Shown here in pieces: positions 53,119 to 62,156 of a stretch of 64,000 nucleotides of DNA (positions are counted from its first letter, which is position 1; every line of letters begins with the position of its first letter). The stretch lies in contig NZ_JRHO01000013.1 of NCBI RefSeq assembly GCF_000765475.1, positions 1 to 64,000 of the forward strand. Direction: 5' to 3'. The DNA comes from Methanococcoides methylutens (GTDB taxonomy: Archaea > Halobacteriota > Methanosarcinia > Methanosarcinales > Methanosarcinaceae). Position numbers and translations under genes: made by a program. The notes below the pieces were generated by a model. The model was not told the DNA's origin and did no database searches. It saw only the letters and a list, made by a program, of their open reading frames with translations.

Positions 53119-55527
53119 ATGAGTGAGCTAACTACAGGTAGCTTTTCTATCGATGACCTTGAAAATGTTCAGATCACCATCAACAACATTGTAGGTGCTA
53201 TTGAAAAGGAAGCTGAAAGCATTGATGCTGAAATGGGGCCTACAGTTAAGCCCGGTGTCTCATCACTAAGAGATTGGGATCACAATATTCTGGACAGGTA
53301 CAATCCGGTCTATACTCCAATGTGTGACCAGTGTTGTTACTGTACTTTCGGACCATGTGATCTTAGCGGTAACAAAGAAGGAGCATGTGGTATCAACCTT
53401 GAAGGCCACAATGCACGTGAGTTCATGCTTCGTGTCATCACAGGTGCAGCAGCGCACTCCGGACACGGAAGACATCTTCTTCACCACCTGATCGACCTGC
53501 ATGGAAGGGATTTCGCTCTCGATGTTGGTGCTACTAATATTATTGCTCCAAATGTCCAGCTTGTCACAGGTGTTCAGCCAAAAACGCTCGGAGACCTTGA
53601 TGATGTTCTAAGCTATGTTGAAGAACAGCTTACGCAATTGCTTGCAGCGATTCACGTGGGTCAGGAAGGAGCAGCAATTGATTTCGAATCAAAGGCACTT
53701 CATGGTGGTATGCTTGACCATGTTGGTATGGAGATCTCAGATATCGCACAGATATCCTGTCTCGATTTCCCCAAATCTGATGAGGAACCACCTCTTGCTG
53801 ATATCGGAATGGGATGTCTTGATGCTTCAAAACCCACACTGATCGTTATCGGACACAACGTTGCAGCTATCACTGATATCATTGATTACATGGATGAAAA
53901 GGGCCTTAACGATAAGATGGAGCTCGGAGGCCTGTGCTGTACTGCACTTGACATGACTCGTTACAAAGCAGGCGACAGGACCCCTCCACGAGCAAAGATC
54001 GTTGGTACTCTTGCAAAAGAGCTTAAGACCATCAGGTCCGGAATTCCTGACGTTATCATTGTCGATGAACAGTGTATCCGCGCTGATGTTCTTGAAGAAG
54101 CAAGTAAGCTCATGATACCTGTCATTACAACTAACGACAAGGTCATGTACGGACTTAAGGACCGTTCCAATGATAGCATCGAAGACATCATTGAAGACCT
54201 TACCACCGGTAAGGAGAAAGGTGTTCTCATGTTCGATTATGAGAAGCTCGGAGAGCTTGCACCCCGTCTTACCATGATGATGTCCGAGATAAGGGAACAG
54301 AAAGGTATCAAGGCACTTCCTACAGAGGAAGAGCTAAAGGAACAGGTCGACAAATGTGTTCACTGTCTTGCCTGTGAGGTAGCATGTCCTGATAACCTGC
54401 CAATAAGCGAAGCAATGAAACTCGCAAAAGAGGGTGACTTCGCAAAGTTCGAGTGGATCCATGACAAATGTATCGCATGTGGACGCTGTGAATACGCATG
54501 TCCAAAGGATATCGATATCGTTAACGTTATCGAGAAATCTTCACAGCATTTGATCAGTGAAGAAGTTGGAAAAGTTCGTGCCGGTAGAGGACCTATCAGT
54601 GATCCGGAGATCAGGGAAGAAGGTGTTAACCTTGTTCTTGGTACAACACCTGGTATCATTGCACTTGTCGGATGTTCCAACTATCCTGATGGTACGAAGG
54701 ACCTTTACACAGTCGCAGATGAAATGCTTAGAAGGAACTACATTGTTGTTGTTTCCGGTTGTTCTGCAATGGACCTTGGTATGTACAAGAACGAGGATGG
54801 CCAGACACTTTATGAGCAATATCCTTCAAGGTTCAGGAGCGGAGGCCTGATGAACGTAGGTTCATGTGTTTCCAACTCCCATATCACCGGAGCGGTCATC
54901 AAGGTCGCAGCTATCTTTGCACAGAAGAATATCTCCGGTAACTATGAAGAGATCGCAGATTATACACTCAACCGTGTTGGTGCTGTTGGTGTTGCATGGG
55001 GTGCATATTCCCAGAAGGCAGCTTCCATTGGAACAGGCTGCTCAAGGCTTGGTATCCCGGTAATTCTCGGGCCTCATGGTTCAAAGTACCGCAGGGCACT
55101 TATCTCAAAGCCTTATGAGGAGGATAAGTGGAGTGTCTACGATGCAAGGGATGGAAGTGAAATAAAGATCCCGGCCGCTCCGGAATATCTGCTTACTACT
55201 GCAGAGACCGTTGAGGAAATGATGCCAATGCTTGCAAAGAGCTGTATCCGCCCAAGTGATAACAACATGGGAAGGATGATCAAACTGACACATTACATTG
55301 AGCTTAGCCAGAAATATCTTGGTGTCATGCCTGAAGACTGGTACAAGTTCGTCAGGACAGAGACAGATCTTCCGCTTGCAAAACGTGAAAAGCTGCTTAA
55401 GATACTGGAAGAAGAACATGGTTGGGAGATCGACTGGAAGAGGAAGAAGATCCTTTCAGGACCAGTGATGAAATCAGATGTTTCAGCACAGCCGACCAAC
55501 CTTAAGAGACTTTGCAAGGAGGCTTAA
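53119..55527 (+). CDS. cdhA: CODH/ACS complex alpha subunit (CO dehydrogenase)
   Basis: 802 residues from ATG 53119 (GGAGGAG upstream; an earlier ATG at 53086 is less likely). This Ni-Fe-S subunit oxidises CO or reduces CO2 in the acetyl-CoA decarbonylase/synthase complex. N-terminal [14 protein letters not shown] holds the B/D-cluster ligands; [12 protein letters not shown] and [12 protein letters not shown] are ferredoxin-type sites near residues 413 and 452; Cys residues of the Ni-containing C-cluster lie further on ([30 protein letters not shown]). First gene of the cdh operon. Confidence 0.95.
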   Translation: MSELTTGSFSIDDLENVQITINNIVGAIEKEAESIDAEMGPTVKPGVSSLRDWDHNILDRYNPVYTPMCDQCCYCTFGPCDLSGNKEGACGINLEGHNAREFMLRVITGAAAHSGHGRHLLHHLIDLHGRDFALDVGATNIIAPNVQLVTGVQPKTLGDLDDVLSYVEEQLTQLLAAIHVGQEGAAIDFESKALHGGMLDHVGMEISDIAQISCLDFPKSDEEPPLADIGMGCLDASKPTLIVIGHNVAAITDIIDYMDEKGLNDKMELGGLCCTALDMTRYKAGDRTPPRAKIVGTLAKELKTIRSGIPDVIIVDEQCIRADVLEEASKLMIPVITTNDKVMYGLKDRSNDSIEDIIEDLTTGKEKGVLMFDYEKLGELAPRLTMMMSEIREQKGIKALPTEEELKEQVDKCVHCLACEVACPDNLPISEAMKLAKEGDFAKFEWIHDKCIACGRCEYACPKDIDIVNVIEKSSQHLISEEVGKVRAGRGPISDPEIREEGVNLVLGTTPGIIALVGCSNYPDGTKDLYTVADEMLRRNYIVVVSGCSAMDLGMYKNEDGQTLYEQYPSRFRSGGLMNVGSCVSNSHITGAVIKVAAIFAQKNISGNYEEIADYTLNRVGAVGVAWGAYSQKAASIGTGCSRLGIPVILGPHGSKYRRALISKPYEEDKWSVYDARDGSEIKIPAAPEYLLTTAETVEEMMPMLAKSCIRPSDNNMGRMIKLTHYIELSQKYLGVMPEDWYKFVRTETDLPLAKREKLLKILEEEHGWEIDWKRKKILSGPVMKSDVSAQPTNLKRLCKEA

Positions 55528-55529
55528 TC

Positions 55530-56045
55530 ATGGTCGACGTAATTAAGAACACGCAGATGCACTGCTCATATGGCTGCAAGACCTCAAAAGCGGTCCAGCC
55601 AAATGTTGCAGGAAAATTGATATCAAAATCAAAGCGCCCTCTTTTCGTTGTAGGATCCCAGATCCTCAAAGACGAAGAGTTGTTGAAACGTGCTATTGAG
55701 ATCGCAAAGAAAGCTGATATGCCGGTAGCTGCTACCGGCCATTCTATCAAGGGCTTCGTAGATGCAGGTGTGGATGCAAAATACATCAACGTCCACGCTC
55801 TTGCAACATATCTTTGTGATCCTAACTGGACCGGTCTTGATGGCAAAGGCCAGTATGACACAATAATTTCACTGGGACATTTCAAGTACTATATCAACCA
55901 GGTATATTCAGGTCTGAAGAGCTTCTCTAAACTCAAAACTATCTCTATTGACAGACATTATCTCCAGAATGCTACCATGTCTTTTGGTAACATAACTCCG
56001 GAGGTCCACGTCGAAGCACTGGATGAACTGATCGAGAATTTATAA
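55530..56045 (+). CDS. cdhB: CODH/ACS complex epsilon subunit
   Basis: 171 residues. The start is ATG 55530, two bases after the cdhA stop, with AAGGAGG inside the cdhA end. It has a Rossmann-like, DHS-type fold with [11 protein letters not shown] and [13 protein letters not shown]-like segments (shortened). It binds the alpha subunit and may bind a flavin. No catalytic residues of its own are known for the family. Confidence 0.92.
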   Translation: MVDVIKNTQMHCSYGCKTSKAVQPNVAGKLISKSKRPLFVVGSQILKDEELLKRAIEIAKKADMPVAATGHSIKGFVDAGVDAKYINVHALATYLCDPNWTGLDGKGQYDTIISLGHFKYYINQVYSGLKSFSKLKTISIDRHYLQNATMSFGNITPEVHVEALDELIENL

Positions 56046-56107
56046 GACCCGACAAAATCACATAAATCATATTACAAACATTAGGTTACAATTACGGAGG
56101 ACAAAAT

Positions 56108-57517
56108 ATGGCAGAGGAATTCCCCTTTGAGATATCCCCTATGTTCGAAGGGGAAAGGATTAGAAAGGACGGCATGCATGTCGAACTCTCAGGACCGAAA
56201 TCAAAAGGTTACGAGCTTGTAAGAGCTACACCTATGGATGAAGTGGAAGATGGTAAGTTCACACTTATCGGTCCTGATCTTTCAGAAATGGAAGAGGGAT
56301 CAAGACATCCGTTCGCAATGATCTACAAGATCGCAGGAGAACTTGTGGAAGAAGACCTTGAGTCTATAGTCGAACGTAGGAACCACGATTTCCAGAACTA
56401 CATCCAGGGCTTAATGCACCTGAATCAGCGTTACGATGTATGGATACGTGTCAGCAAGGATGCTGTGGCTAAGGGCTTAACATCCTTTGAGCCAATAGCA
56501 CAGGCTGTTATGATGCTCTTCAAGAACGAACTTCCATTCATAGAGAAGGTCGAAGCTGTCTATGTGACAGATCTTGCAGAGATCGAGAAAGAGATGGACA
56601 ACGTAAAGGCCATCTACAAGTCAAGGGATGACAGGACACGTGACCTGCACGATGAGGATGTAGACACATTCTATGGCTGCAGTCTCTGTCAGTCATTTGC
56701 TCCATCCAACGTCTGTGTTATCACACCAGACAGGATCTCACTTTGTGGTGCTATTAACTGGTTCGACGGCCGCGCAGCAGCAAAGGTCGATCCTGAGGGT
56801 CCACAGTTCGCAATCCCTAAGGGCGATGTGATCGATGCTGAATCCGGTGAGTTCTCCGGTGTGAACGATATCGCAAAGTCACTTTCAAGCGGTGAATATG
56901 ACCGTATCAAACTTCACTCTTTCTTTGAATATCCGCACACATCATGTGGTTGCTTCGAGGTAGTAGGTTTCTACATACCTGAGGTAGATGGTATTGGCTG
57001 GGTAGACAGGGATTATGCAGGCACTGCACCAAATGGTCTTCCATTCTCTACAATGGCAGGTCAGACCGGTGGTGGAAAACAGGTAGTTGGTTTCCTTGGT
57101 ATAGGTATCAATTATTTCAGGTCACCAAAGTTCATTCAGTCTGATGGCGGATGGGATCGTGTTGTATGGATGCCAAAACACCTGAAAGATCGTGTGCTTT
57201 CTGACATACCTGCTGATATTGCTGATAAGGTTGCAACTGAAGAAGATGCTCCGGATCTTGATTCACTGAGAAGTTTCCTTACTGACAAGGAACATCCAAT
57301 AGTCGAGAGATGGGAAGCAGAGGAAGAACCTGAGGCCGAAGAAGAGGCAGAGGAAGAAGCAGCAACATTTGCAGCACCGGCTATGATGCAGGCAGCAATG
57401 CCAATGCAGGGTATGCCAATGATGATGCCACCTTCATCCGGAACTGGCGGTGTCAAGATCATCCTCAAGAATGCAAAGGTCAGCATAGACAAAGTGATTA
57501 TCCAGAAAAAGGAGTAA
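56108..57517 (+). CDS. cdhC: CODH/ACS complex beta subunit (acetyl-CoA synthase)
   Basis: 469 residues. Carries the A-cluster that makes and breaks the C-C and C-S bonds of acetyl-CoA. The cluster ligands are seen as YGCSLCQSFAPSNVC, ISLCGAINW, and HTSCGCFEV. The C-terminus has an acidic EEEAEEEA run and a Met-rich segment (MMQAAMPMQGMPMM), ending with the usual GTGGVKIILKNAKV. ATG at 56108 follows GGAGG by 6 bases. 62 bases after cdhB. Confidence 0.95.
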   Translation: MAEEFPFEISPMFEGERIRKDGMHVELSGPKSKGYELVRATPMDEVEDGKFTLIGPDLSEMEEGSRHPFAMIYKIAGELVEEDLESIVERRNHDFQNYIQGLMHLNQRYDVWIRVSKDAVAKGLTSFEPIAQAVMMLFKNELPFIEKVEAVYVTDLAEIEKEMDNVKAIYKSRDDRTRDLHDEDVDTFYGCSLCQSFAPSNVCVITPDRISLCGAINWFDGRAAAKVDPEGPQFAIPKGDVIDAESGEFSGVNDIAKSLSSGEYDRIKLHSFFEYPHTSCGCFEVVGFYIPEVDGIGWVDRDYAGTAPNGLPFSTMAGQTGGGKQVVGFLGIGINYFRSPKFIQSDGGWDRVVWMPKHLKDRVLSDIPADIADKVATEEDAPDLDSLRSFLTDKEHPIVERWEAEEEPEAEEEAEEEAATFAAPAMMQAAMPMQGMPMMMPPSSGTGGVKIILKNAKVSIDKVIIQKKE

Positions 57518-57529
57518 AAGAGGCCTTCT

Positions 57530-58282
57530 GTGACAAAAGTAATTGCAATAACAGGTAAGGGTGGAACGGGGAAGACTGCAATAACCAGTCTTCTCATCCG
57601 CCATCTTACAAGAACTGATAAGCTTGTCCTCGCTATCGACGCAGACCCGGATACAAATCTTCCGGAGACCCTTGGTTGCGAAACTATCAAGACAGTCGGT
57701 GATATGAAACAGTTCATGCAGGATGAAAGGGACAATTTCCCTCCTGACATTAACAAGGAATCCATCTTCGAATCAAAGATCTATGAGATCCTTGAGGAGA
57801 TGCCAAAGTACGACCTTATCGTAATGGGTCGTCCTGAAGGCTCAGGATGCTACTGTTATGTCAATAACCTGCTTCGTGGTATCATGGACAAGGTCGTAAA
57901 GAATTATGATGTTGTCATTCTCGATACGGAAGCAGGTCTTGAGCATTTCAGTCGTAAGATCATTCGTGATGTTGATGATCTCATCGTGGTTACCGATGGC
58001 TCAAGGCGTGGTCTGAGGACTGCCGAGCGCATAAGGGAACTTACCGAGGAACTTGAGACCAATATAAAGAATATCTATGTTGTTGCGAACAAGGTCACAG
58101 ATGTCAATAAGGAAGAAATCAAGAAAACTGCAAAAGATCTTGATCTCGAACTCATCGGAACTGTTCCGATGGACAGCATGATCGCAGAAAGAGACCTTAA
58201 AGGGTTACCCCTTTTCGACCTTCCCGACGAGTCTGTTGCTGTACAAGAGGTTGGAAGGATCGCAGAGAAACTTGGTTTGTAA
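57530..58282 (+). CDS. cooC: CooC-type nickel-insertion ATPase of the cdh operon
   Basis: 250 residues, a MinD/ParA-like P-loop ATPase. The deviant Walker A is GKGGTGKTAITS at residues 9-20; a GCYCYVNNLLRG segment carries the paired Cys of CooC proteins, which bind metal and drive nickel insertion into the C-cluster. GTG start at 57530. It lies between cdhC and cdhD, 12 bases after cdhC, in the order usual for Methanosarcinales. Confidence 0.9.
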   Translation: MTKVIAITGKGGTGKTAITSLLIRHLTRTDKLVLAIDADPDTNLPETLGCETIKTVGDMKQFMQDERDNFPPDINKESIFESKIYEILEEMPKYDLIVMGRPEGSGCYCYVNNLLRGIMDKVVKNYDVVILDTEAGLEHFSRKIIRDVDDLIVVTDGSRRGLRTAERIRELTEELETNIKNIYVVANKVTDVNKEEIKKTAKDLDLELIGTVPMDSMIAERDLKGLPLFDLPDESVAVQEVGRIAEKLGL

Positions 58283-58322
58283 GAACTTTCATTACTTCAC
58301 TTAATTAAATGGTGGAACTCAT

Positions 58323-59639
58323 ATGTCAAATAAGATGAAATTATCAGGTCTTACTGATATCCTTAAAGATCTTGATGTCGAGTCACTTGAAGGAGTGACC
58401 ATAGAAGGAGACATTGAGCTTGATATCAGTGGAGGCGGAGGTCTTAATCCTGCTATGGCCTATGCACTTGGTCATGAAGCTGCACAGATCTCATTACATG
58501 TCGCAAATATCGCAAGGATGCTGGGATACCCTGTAGACCAGCTTTTCGCTGCATCCATGGGCGGACTTCCACAGGCACCTGTAGCCGGACAGTCCAGGAT
58601 ACAGGACCTCATTCCTGCAAAGTTCGATGTTTCTAAGATGAGCGAATGGGCAACTCCTATTCAGGAAGTGACCCTTGGTGCTACATCAGCAGATGGTGGT
58701 TCAAGGAAGAGCACTGTCACTCTTGGTGGAGAGAATGCACTTCCATATTACTTCGATGCTGAAATGCCACATCGCAACTACGTTACAATGGATGTCTTCG
58801 ATATGCCTATCGGAATGGCAAAATCTGTCAAAGGCAACTATGAAGATGTTATCAACGATCCTGCAGAATGGGCAAAGAAGGTCGTACGTGACTTCAACGC
58901 AGATATGGTAACAATACACCTTATCTCAACAGACCCTCTGATTAACGACACTCCTGCAAGGGAAGCAGCAAAGGTCGTAGAGGATGTCCTTCAGGCAGTT
59001 GACGTACCTATCGTCATCGGTGGCTCAGGTAACCCGCAGAAGGACCCCGAGGTTCTTGAAAAGGCAGCTGAGGTCGCAGAAGGCGAGCGTGTGCTTCTGG
59101 CATCTGCAAGTCTCAACCTTGATTACGAAAGGGTTGCAAAGGCTGCAACAGACCATGGTCATGCAGTACTTTCCTGGACACAGCTTGAGATCAACGCACA
59201 GAAGGAACTCAACAGGAAGCTCATGAAGCAATGTGGTGTCCCAAGGGACAGCATCGTAATGGACCCAACAACTGCAGCTCTTGGTTACGGTCTTGATTAT
59301 GCTTACACTAACATGGAACGTATAAGGCTTGCAGGTCTTATGGGTGATGAAGAACTGACATTCCCAATGTCTTCCGGTACTACCAATGCATGGGGTGCCC
59401 GTGAGTCATGGATGAAGGAATCACCACTCAACCAGGATTCCGACTGGGGTCCACGTGAGTACAGAGGTCCTATCTGGGAGATCGTTACAGGTCTTACACT
59501 CTCACTTGCAGGAAACGATATGTTCATGATGATGCATCCAACATCTGTACAGGTTCTCAAAGAGATCACACAGACACTCTATGGTTCCATTGAGGCAGAT
59601 GAGATCGACATTACCAACTGGATCGGAGCGGAGGTGTGA
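58323..59639 (+). CDS. cdhD: CODH/ACS complex delta subunit (corrinoid protein small subunit)
   Basis: 438 residues. With CdhE it forms the corrinoid Fe-S protein that carries the methyl group between tetrahydrosarcinapterin and the A-cluster. TIM-barrel-like, with [29 protein letters not shown], and [13 protein letters not shown]; the N-terminus is the short conserved [13 protein letters not shown]. It follows cooC by 40 bases and overlaps the ribosome site of cdhE. Confidence 0.93.
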   Translation: MSNKMKLSGLTDILKDLDVESLEGVTIEGDIELDISGGGGLNPAMAYALGHEAAQISLHVANIARMLGYPVDQLFAASMGGLPQAPVAGQSRIQDLIPAKFDVSKMSEWATPIQEVTLGATSADGGSRKSTVTLGGENALPYYFDAEMPHRNYVTMDVFDMPIGMAKSVKGNYEDVINDPAEWAKKVVRDFNADMVTIHLISTDPLINDTPAREAAKVVEDVLQAVDVPIVIGGSGNPQKDPEVLEKAAEVAEGERVLLASASLNLDYERVAKAATDHGHAVLSWTQLEINAQKELNRKLMKQCGVPRDSIVMDPTTAALGYGLDYAYTNMERIRLAGLMGDEELTFPMSSGTTNAWGARESWMKESPLNQDSDWGPREYRGPIWEIVTGLTLSLAGNDMFMMMHPTSVQVLKEITQTLYGSIEADEIDITNWIGAEV

Positions 59640-59642
59640 AAA

Positions 59643-61052
59643 ATGAAAATTAACAGCCCTCTTGAAGCTTATAAATTCCTTCCGGGCACCAACTGTGGTG
59701 AGTGTGGCGAAACATCCTGTATGGCATTTGCATCCCACCTTATTGACAGGTCATTGAAAGCTACTGATTGTACTCCTCTTGTAAGTGAAGAGAAGTACAA
59801 GAAGAAATATGCTGAGCTTGAGGCACTTCTTGCACCTGAGATCAGGGAAGTTGTGATCGGTGTCGGTGAAAATGCAGTAAGCATCGGTGGCGATGATGTA
59901 TTACACCGCCATAAACTTACATTCTTCAACAAGACAGCATTCGCATATGATGTCTGGGACACCATGGATGAGAAGGACCTTGTTGAAAGGGTAAACAAGA
60001 TACAGGACTTCAAGAAATTCTATGTCGGAGATTTCCTGACACTTGATATGATCGCAGTGCGCAGCATTTCAGACGATCCTGCAAAGTTCGCAGCAGCAGT
60101 AAAGAAAGTAATGGAAACCACTGATTTCCCAATGGTCCTCTGTTCATTCAACCCTGAAGTTCTCAAAGCAGGACTTGAGGTGGCAGCAGAAAAGAGACCA
60201 CTTCTTTATGCAGCTAACAAGGACAACTGGAAGGATGTTGCAGCTCTTGCACAGGAATACAATGTTCCTGTGACAGTGTTCGCACCAAACGATCTTGACA
60301 TGCTCAAGTCACTGGCCAAGACATTCTCAGAAAATGGTATTGAGGATGTTGTCCTTGATCCGGGAACATTCCCAACAGGCAAGGGACTGAGAACAACCTT
60401 CCAGAACTTCCTGAAGATCAGAAGGGCAGGCATCAACGGTGACCGTGACATTGCATTCCCTATCATGGCAGTACCTCTTACAGCATGGATGGCACACGAT
60501 GACGATGTCAGTGCATCCTACTGGGAAACCGTGGTCGCATCAGTGTTCACTGTCAAGTACGGCGATATCATGATACTCCACAGTATCGAGCCATACGCAC
60601 AGCTTCCGGAAGTTCACATCCGTGACACCATCTACACCGACCCACGTAAGCCGGTCACAGTAGATCCGGCAGTCTATGAGGTAGGTTCACCAACAGCAGA
60701 TTCACCTCTGCTTGTCACAACCAACTTCGCACTGACGTACTATACTGTAGAGAGCGATCTTTCATCAAATGGCATTGACTGTTACCTCACAGCTATCGAC
60801 ACCGATGGTATTGGTGTGGAAGCTGCTGTAGCAGGCGGTCAGCTCACAGCTGCAAAGATCAAGAAGGGACTGGAAGATGCAGGCTTCGACATGAAGGAGA
60901 AGCTCAACAACAATGTTATTGTACTTCCGGGACTTGCAGCACGTCTTCAGGGTGATGTGGAAGACGAGACTGGTGCCGCTGTTATGATCGGTCCGGCAGA
61001 TTCAGGAAGACTTCCTGGCTGGATGGAACAGAACTGGCCACCACAGAAATAA
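59643..61052 (+). CDS. cdhE: CODH/ACS complex gamma subunit (corrinoid Fe-S protein large subunit)
   Basis: 469 residues. The N-terminal Fe-S motif is TNCGECGETSCMAFA with four Cys, followed by a central TIM-like domain and a C-terminal B12-binding part (LVTTNFALTYYTVESDL, VLPGLAARLQGDVEDE). It binds the corrinoid that shuttles the methyl group. Last gene of the operon, four bases after cdhD; a strong terminator follows 16 bases later. Confidence 0.93.
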   Translation: MKINSPLEAYKFLPGTNCGECGETSCMAFASHLIDRSLKATDCTPLVSEEKYKKKYAELEALLAPEIREVVIGVGENAVSIGGDDVLHRHKLTFFNKTAFAYDVWDTMDEKDLVERVNKIQDFKKFYVGDFLTLDMIAVRSISDDPAKFAAAVKKVMETTDFPMVLCSFNPEVLKAGLEVAAEKRPLLYAANKDNWKDVAALAQEYNVPVTVFAPNDLDMLKSLAKTFSENGIEDVVLDPGTFPTGKGLRTTFQNFLKIRRAGINGDRDIAFPIMAVPLTAWMAHDDDVSASYWETVVASVFTVKYGDIMILHSIEPYAQLPEVHIRDTIYTDPRKPVTVDPAVYEVGSPTADSPLLVTTNFALTYYTVESDLSSNGIDCYLTAIDTDGIGVEAAVAGGQLTAAKIKKGLEDAGFDMKEKLNNNVIVLPGLAARLQGDVEDETGAAVMIGPADSGRLPGWMEQNWPPQK

Positions 61053-61067
61053 ATCAATTTATCCTAT

Positions 61068-61103
61068 CCGTGTCAGCTTTGGCACGGAAAACCTTTTTTT
61101 TAT
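61068..61103 (+). terminator. Terminator of the cdh operon
   Basis: CCGTGTC (61068-61074) pairs with GGCACGG (61081-61087, one G-U) around a 6-base loop, followed by AAAACC and an 8-T run. Confidence 0.8.
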
Positions 61104-61124
61104 TGTACTACCATTTGTCTAGCT

Positions 61125-62060
61125 ATGGCTAAGATCGAACCAAAGCGAACTTTTCTAAAACGTCACAACAACATTGTACTTCTCATCGGTGTTTCACTCC
61201 TACTTGCAGGTTTTTATGGTCTCTTCTATAGTGGTCAGGAAGATCAATGGACAATGACAGATAATGGCTTGCTGTCATATCCGGAACGCGAAGGACTTGA
61301 GTATTCTGTTATTAATGTTGACGACTCCAACCCCGGTTATGTTGTAAATACCATCACATACACAAGCAGAGAAACAGAGGTAGATTCCCTCTTAACGATC
61401 CCTGCAACAGATGACAACAACAGTGATCCTGTTCCTGCGGTTGTTATCCTGCCGGGAGCAGGCGTTACTAAAGAAGGTGAACATAGCCTTTCTGTGCTTC
61501 TGGCTGATATGGGTTATGCATCTATAATCCTCGATCAGCGCAATCTTGGTGCGGTGAATGTGGAAAACGATATAATGCTCTTCAGGAACGGTGCTGAGCC
61601 TGTTGAATTCCTCATGGTCTACGATGCATTGATGGCATCAGATGTACTGCGTGACCAGCCTGAGATTGATGGCTCGAAAATAGCAATGCTCGGTTCAAGT
61701 AACGGTGGCAGGTTCGCTATCATCGCAACATCCATCGATGAGTCCATCTCTGGAGTTATCGGGATTAGTACAAGTGGTTATGATTCCGATTCTCTCGATC
61801 GGGAAGATGTTATTGACCAGGCAGCCTATGATCTTTACACATCCATTGACCCTGACAACTATGTTGGTGGTATATTTCCACGTCCTTTTGTGATGATACA
61901 CTCGCTCAATGACACCATCATTCCTTACGATGCTGCAATGAACACATTCGAAAAGGCCGAAGAACCTAAGTCATTCGGAACTGTTGATGGCACAGCACAT
62001 GGTTATACTGACGCGATGTATCCATATCTGGAAAGCGGATTGGAAGATATCTTTGCTTAA
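61125..62060 (+). CDS. Membrane-anchored alpha/beta hydrolase
   Basis: 311 residues. An N-terminal membrane helix (about 16-34, IVLLIGVSLLLAGFYGLF-type) anchors the protein; the catalytic domain should lie outside. The nucleophile elbow is GSSNGGR near residue 192, preceded by VVILPGAG, which supplies the oxyanion hole. Asp (SLNDTIIP) and His (GTAHGYTD) complete the triad. It resembles dienelactone-hydrolase-like or acyl-peptide hydrolases; substrate unknown. Confidence 0.82.
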   Translation: MAKIEPKRTFLKRHNNIVLLIGVSLLLAGFYGLFYSGQEDQWTMTDNGLLSYPEREGLEYSVINVDDSNPGYVVNTITYTSRETEVDSLLTIPATDDNNSDPVPAVVILPGAGVTKEGEHSLSVLLADMGYASIILDQRNLGAVNVENDIMLFRNGAEPVEFLMVYDALMASDVLRDQPEIDGSKIAMLGSSNGGRFAIIATSIDESISGVIGISTSGYDSDSLDREDVIDQAAYDLYTSIDPDNYVGGIFPRPFVMIHSLNDTIIPYDAAMNTFEKAEEPKSFGTVDGTAHGYTDAMYPYLESGLEDIFA

Positions 62061-62128
62061 TATATCTATTGATGAATGATTTATGGATAAATAAGCAATT
62101 AAGCAATCAAAAAAGTAAAAAAGAAACA

Positions 62129-62148
62129 GGCATCCATCTAAGGATGCC
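62129..62148. terminator. Bidirectional terminator between converging genes
   Basis: Arms GGCATCC (62129-62135) and GGATGCC (62142-62148), loop 6. T-rich runs follow in both directions (ACTTATTTTT on plus; TTTCTTTTTTACTTTTTT on minus). Confidence 0.75.
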
Positions 62149-62156
62149 ACTTATTT